Shown in pieces: positions 5,897 through 7,512 of a DNA stretch of 7,512 nucleotides. The DNA comes from an uncultured Erysipelotrichaceae bacterium (GTDB lineage Bacteria > Bacillota_I > Bacilli_A > RF39 > UBA660). The stretch lies in contig CADBNY010000078.1 of NCBI GenBank assembly GCA_902796215.1, positions 1-7,512 on the forward strand, read 5' to 3'. The position numbers and the translations under genes are program-made. Positions within the stretch are counted from its first letter, which is position 1. The number at the start of each line of letters is the position of its first letter. Under the pieces are notes generated by a model. It saw only the letters and a program-made list of their open reading frames with translations, did no database searches and had not been told where the DNA came from.

Positions 5897-7512
5897 CTAT
5901 TTATTTTATATAGCATTTATCTTCTCTATATCTTTAACAATAATAAGGATAAATATTCCAAAACTTTCTAATTACAATGAAAATTCAAAAGTATTTACAG
6001 GAATCATTATTCAAATAATAGAAAAAGAAGATAAAATCATATACAAAATAAAAAACAAAGAAATAGTAATAGGAACTCTATATTTAAAAAATAAAGAAAA
6101 AATAGAAGTTCACTTAGGTGATAAAGTAAAAATTATAGGAACCTTTCAAAAACCTCAAAAAAACACAACAAAGAATCTCTTTAATTACCAAAAATATTGT
6201 AAAAGAAATAATATATTCTATGTAATAAATATTTATTCTTTAAAAGTAATTAAAAAAAATCATAATATTTACTATTTTATAAAACAAAAAGTAATAAATT
6301 ATCTAAACAAAGATCCCTATTTAAATACTTTTCTTCTAGGAGAAAAATCTTATTTAAAAGAAGAAGTAAAAAGAAGCTATCAAGAAAATGGTATTAGTCA
6401 TTTATTTGCTATTAGTGGAATGCACATTACTCTTTTAGCAACCATAATAGAAAAACTATCAAAGAAATATTTAAATGAAGAAAACATCTTTAAAGTAACA
6501 TCTGTTTTTTTATTAGGATATCTAATGATAGTTGGATTATCACCATCTATATTAAGAGGTGTTCTATTTTATATTTTATTTTCGATAAATCGTATTTATT
6601 ACTTATATATTTCTCCAAAAAATCTATTTCTTTTAGTATTATCAATATCAATTCTAATAAATCCAAATAATATCTGGGATACAGGATTTTTATATTCTTA
6701 TAGTATTAGCTATGCTCTTATCATTAAATCAAAAGATTTATCAAATAAATCGTATTTTCATTCTCTATTAAAAATATCAATATTTTCACTAATAGTAAGT
6801 CTACCAATAACATTATATACTTTCTATCAAATAAATTTATTAAGTATTATATATAATTTAGTATTTGTTCCAATAATAAGTATTATTATATTTCCTTTTA
6901 GTTTATTAACAACCATTATAAAACCATTACTGCCAATTTATCATTTTATGATTAAAGCATTAGAAAGCATTTCCCTAGTATTAGAAAAAATAAAAATAGG
7001 AAAACTAATCTTAAAAAAAATTCCAACTATTTTTTACTATATTTATACAATACTAATTTTAATGTGGCTAAACAGAAGAAAAAGAAAGTACTTATACATA
7101 TTATTAATATTTCTAATTATTCATTATATATATCCATATATAATAGTGAATAATTATATACATATAACAGATGTAGGACAAGGAGATAGTGCTCTACTAC
7201 ACATTAATAAGAAGATCATTCTAATAGATACAGGAGGAGAAGAAAAAAGCAAACTATCTTTTAATACATTAATACCATTTTTTAAAGCAGAAGGAATCTC
7301 TAAAATAAATTGGCTAATTTTAACACATGGAGATTTTGATCATATGGGAGAAGCTATTAATTTAGTAGAAAATTTTAAGGTAGGGAAAGTAATATTTAAT
7401 TGTGGAGAATATAATGAATTAGAACAAGAGTTAATTAAAGTATTAAATAAAAAGAAGATTAAATATTACTCATGTATTAAAGAATTAAATGTTGATGATA
7501 ATAAATTATATT
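5865..7512 (+). CDS. comEC: ComEC/Rec2 DNA-uptake channel (3' end beyond window)
   Basis: ComEC is the polytopic membrane channel that carries single-stranded DNA into the cytoplasm during transformation. I read an unbroken frame of 549 codons to the window edge. The N-terminus (LRKILL...) enters a membrane segment, followed by a soluble OB-like domain (DUF4131) at about 40-135 ending in FNYQKYCKRNN. The competence domain opens with the hallmark HLFAISGMH at 179-187 and continues as many hydrophobic helices to about residue 430. A metallo-beta-lactamase-like domain then begins: DVGQGDS at 436-442, IDTGG at 455-459, and LTHGDFDHMG at 486-495. In this last motif the HGDxDH form is the ComEC variant of the usual metal-binding HxHxDH. 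The start is TTG 5865 with AGGAG upstream, overlapping comEA by 32 bases, so the two are probably translationally coupled. The first ATG in frame (6420) is inside the hallmark motif and cannot be the start. The remainder of the nuclease-like domain is outside the window. Confidence 0.95.
   Translation, partial: MLKLRKILLCNYLFYIAFIFSISLTIIRINIPKLSNYNENSKVFTGIIIQIIEKEDKIIYKIKNKEIVIGTLYLKNKEKIEVHLGDKVKIIGTFQKPQKNTTKNLFNYQKYCKRNNIFYVINIYSLKVIKKNHNIYYFIKQKVINYLNKDPYLNTFLLGEKSYLKEEVKRSYQENGISHLFAISGMHITLLATIIEKLSKKYLNEENIFKVTSVFLLGYLMIVGLSPSILRGVLFYILFSINRIYYLYISPKNLFLLVLSISILINPNNIWDTGFLYSYSISYALIIKSKDLSNKSYFHSLLKISIFSLIVSLPITLYTFYQINLLSIIYNLVFVPIISIIIFPFSLLTTIIKPLLPIYHFMIKALESISLVLEKIKIGKLILKKIPTIFYYIYTILILMWLNRRKRKYLYILLIFLIIHYIYPYIIVNNYIHITDVGQGDSALLHINKKIILIDTGGEEKSKLSFNTLIPFFKAEGISKINWLILTHGDFDHMGEAINLVENFKVGKVIFNCGEYNELEQELIKVLNKKKIKYYSCIKELNVDDNKLY

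Noticed and set aside
1..7512. CRISPR array, insertion sequence, tRNA, rRNA, riboswitch or phage genes
   Set aside because: I found no regularly spaced direct repeats, transposase motifs, terminal inverted repeats or recognisable structured RNA on either strand.

Overview
The window is very AT-rich (by eye, roughly three quarters A+T) and carries housekeeping genes of a low-GC Gram-positive bacterium (Bacillota). Four things support this: the SMC and ComEC sequences follow the Bacillus pattern, the peptide deformylase is the Gram-positive type, Shine-Dalgarno sites are strong, and there is a tiny YjcZ-type membrane protein. Tryptophan is encoded by TGG and no in-frame TGA interrupts about 2,300 codons, so the standard bacterial code is used, not the Mycoplasma code. 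The short SMC and the compact layout suggest a reduced-genome lineage of Bacilli, possibly gut-associated. That lineage is an inference, and no species can be named.

Layout. (1) 26-2980 (+): smc, the chromosome condensation ATPase, with shortened coiled-coil arms. (2) 2982-3010: a hairpin shared with the convergent gene. (3) 3009-3572 (-): def, peptide deformylase, from a GTG start. (4) 3645-3794 (-): a 49-residue YjcZ-like membrane protein with its own terminator and a sigma-K-like promoter. (5) 3795-3918: a divergent intergenic region with a 35-bp near-palindrome. (6) 3919-5052 (+): ftsW, the septal peptidoglycan polymerase. (7) 5053-5146: no convincing gene, followed by a strong hairpin plus nine T at 5165-5193. 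(8) 5147-5896 (+): comEA, DNA receptor for natural transformation. Its ATG lies upstream of the terminator, while a perfect Shine-Dalgarno points to an ATA codon at 5219. (9) 5865-7512 (+): comEC, the DNA-uptake channel. It starts at TTG inside the end of comEA and is cut by the window edge.

How the genes work together. smc and ftsW serve chromosome segregation and division. def removes formyl groups from nascent proteins. comEA and comEC form one overlapping two-gene unit: ComEA binds double-stranded DNA outside the membrane and ComEC passes one strand inward. I see no mobile element, CRISPR array, tRNA or rRNA, and no clearly new multi-gene system. The points most worth a second look are the comEA start and embedded terminator, the YjcZ-like gene with its promoter and palindrome, and the compact SMC.
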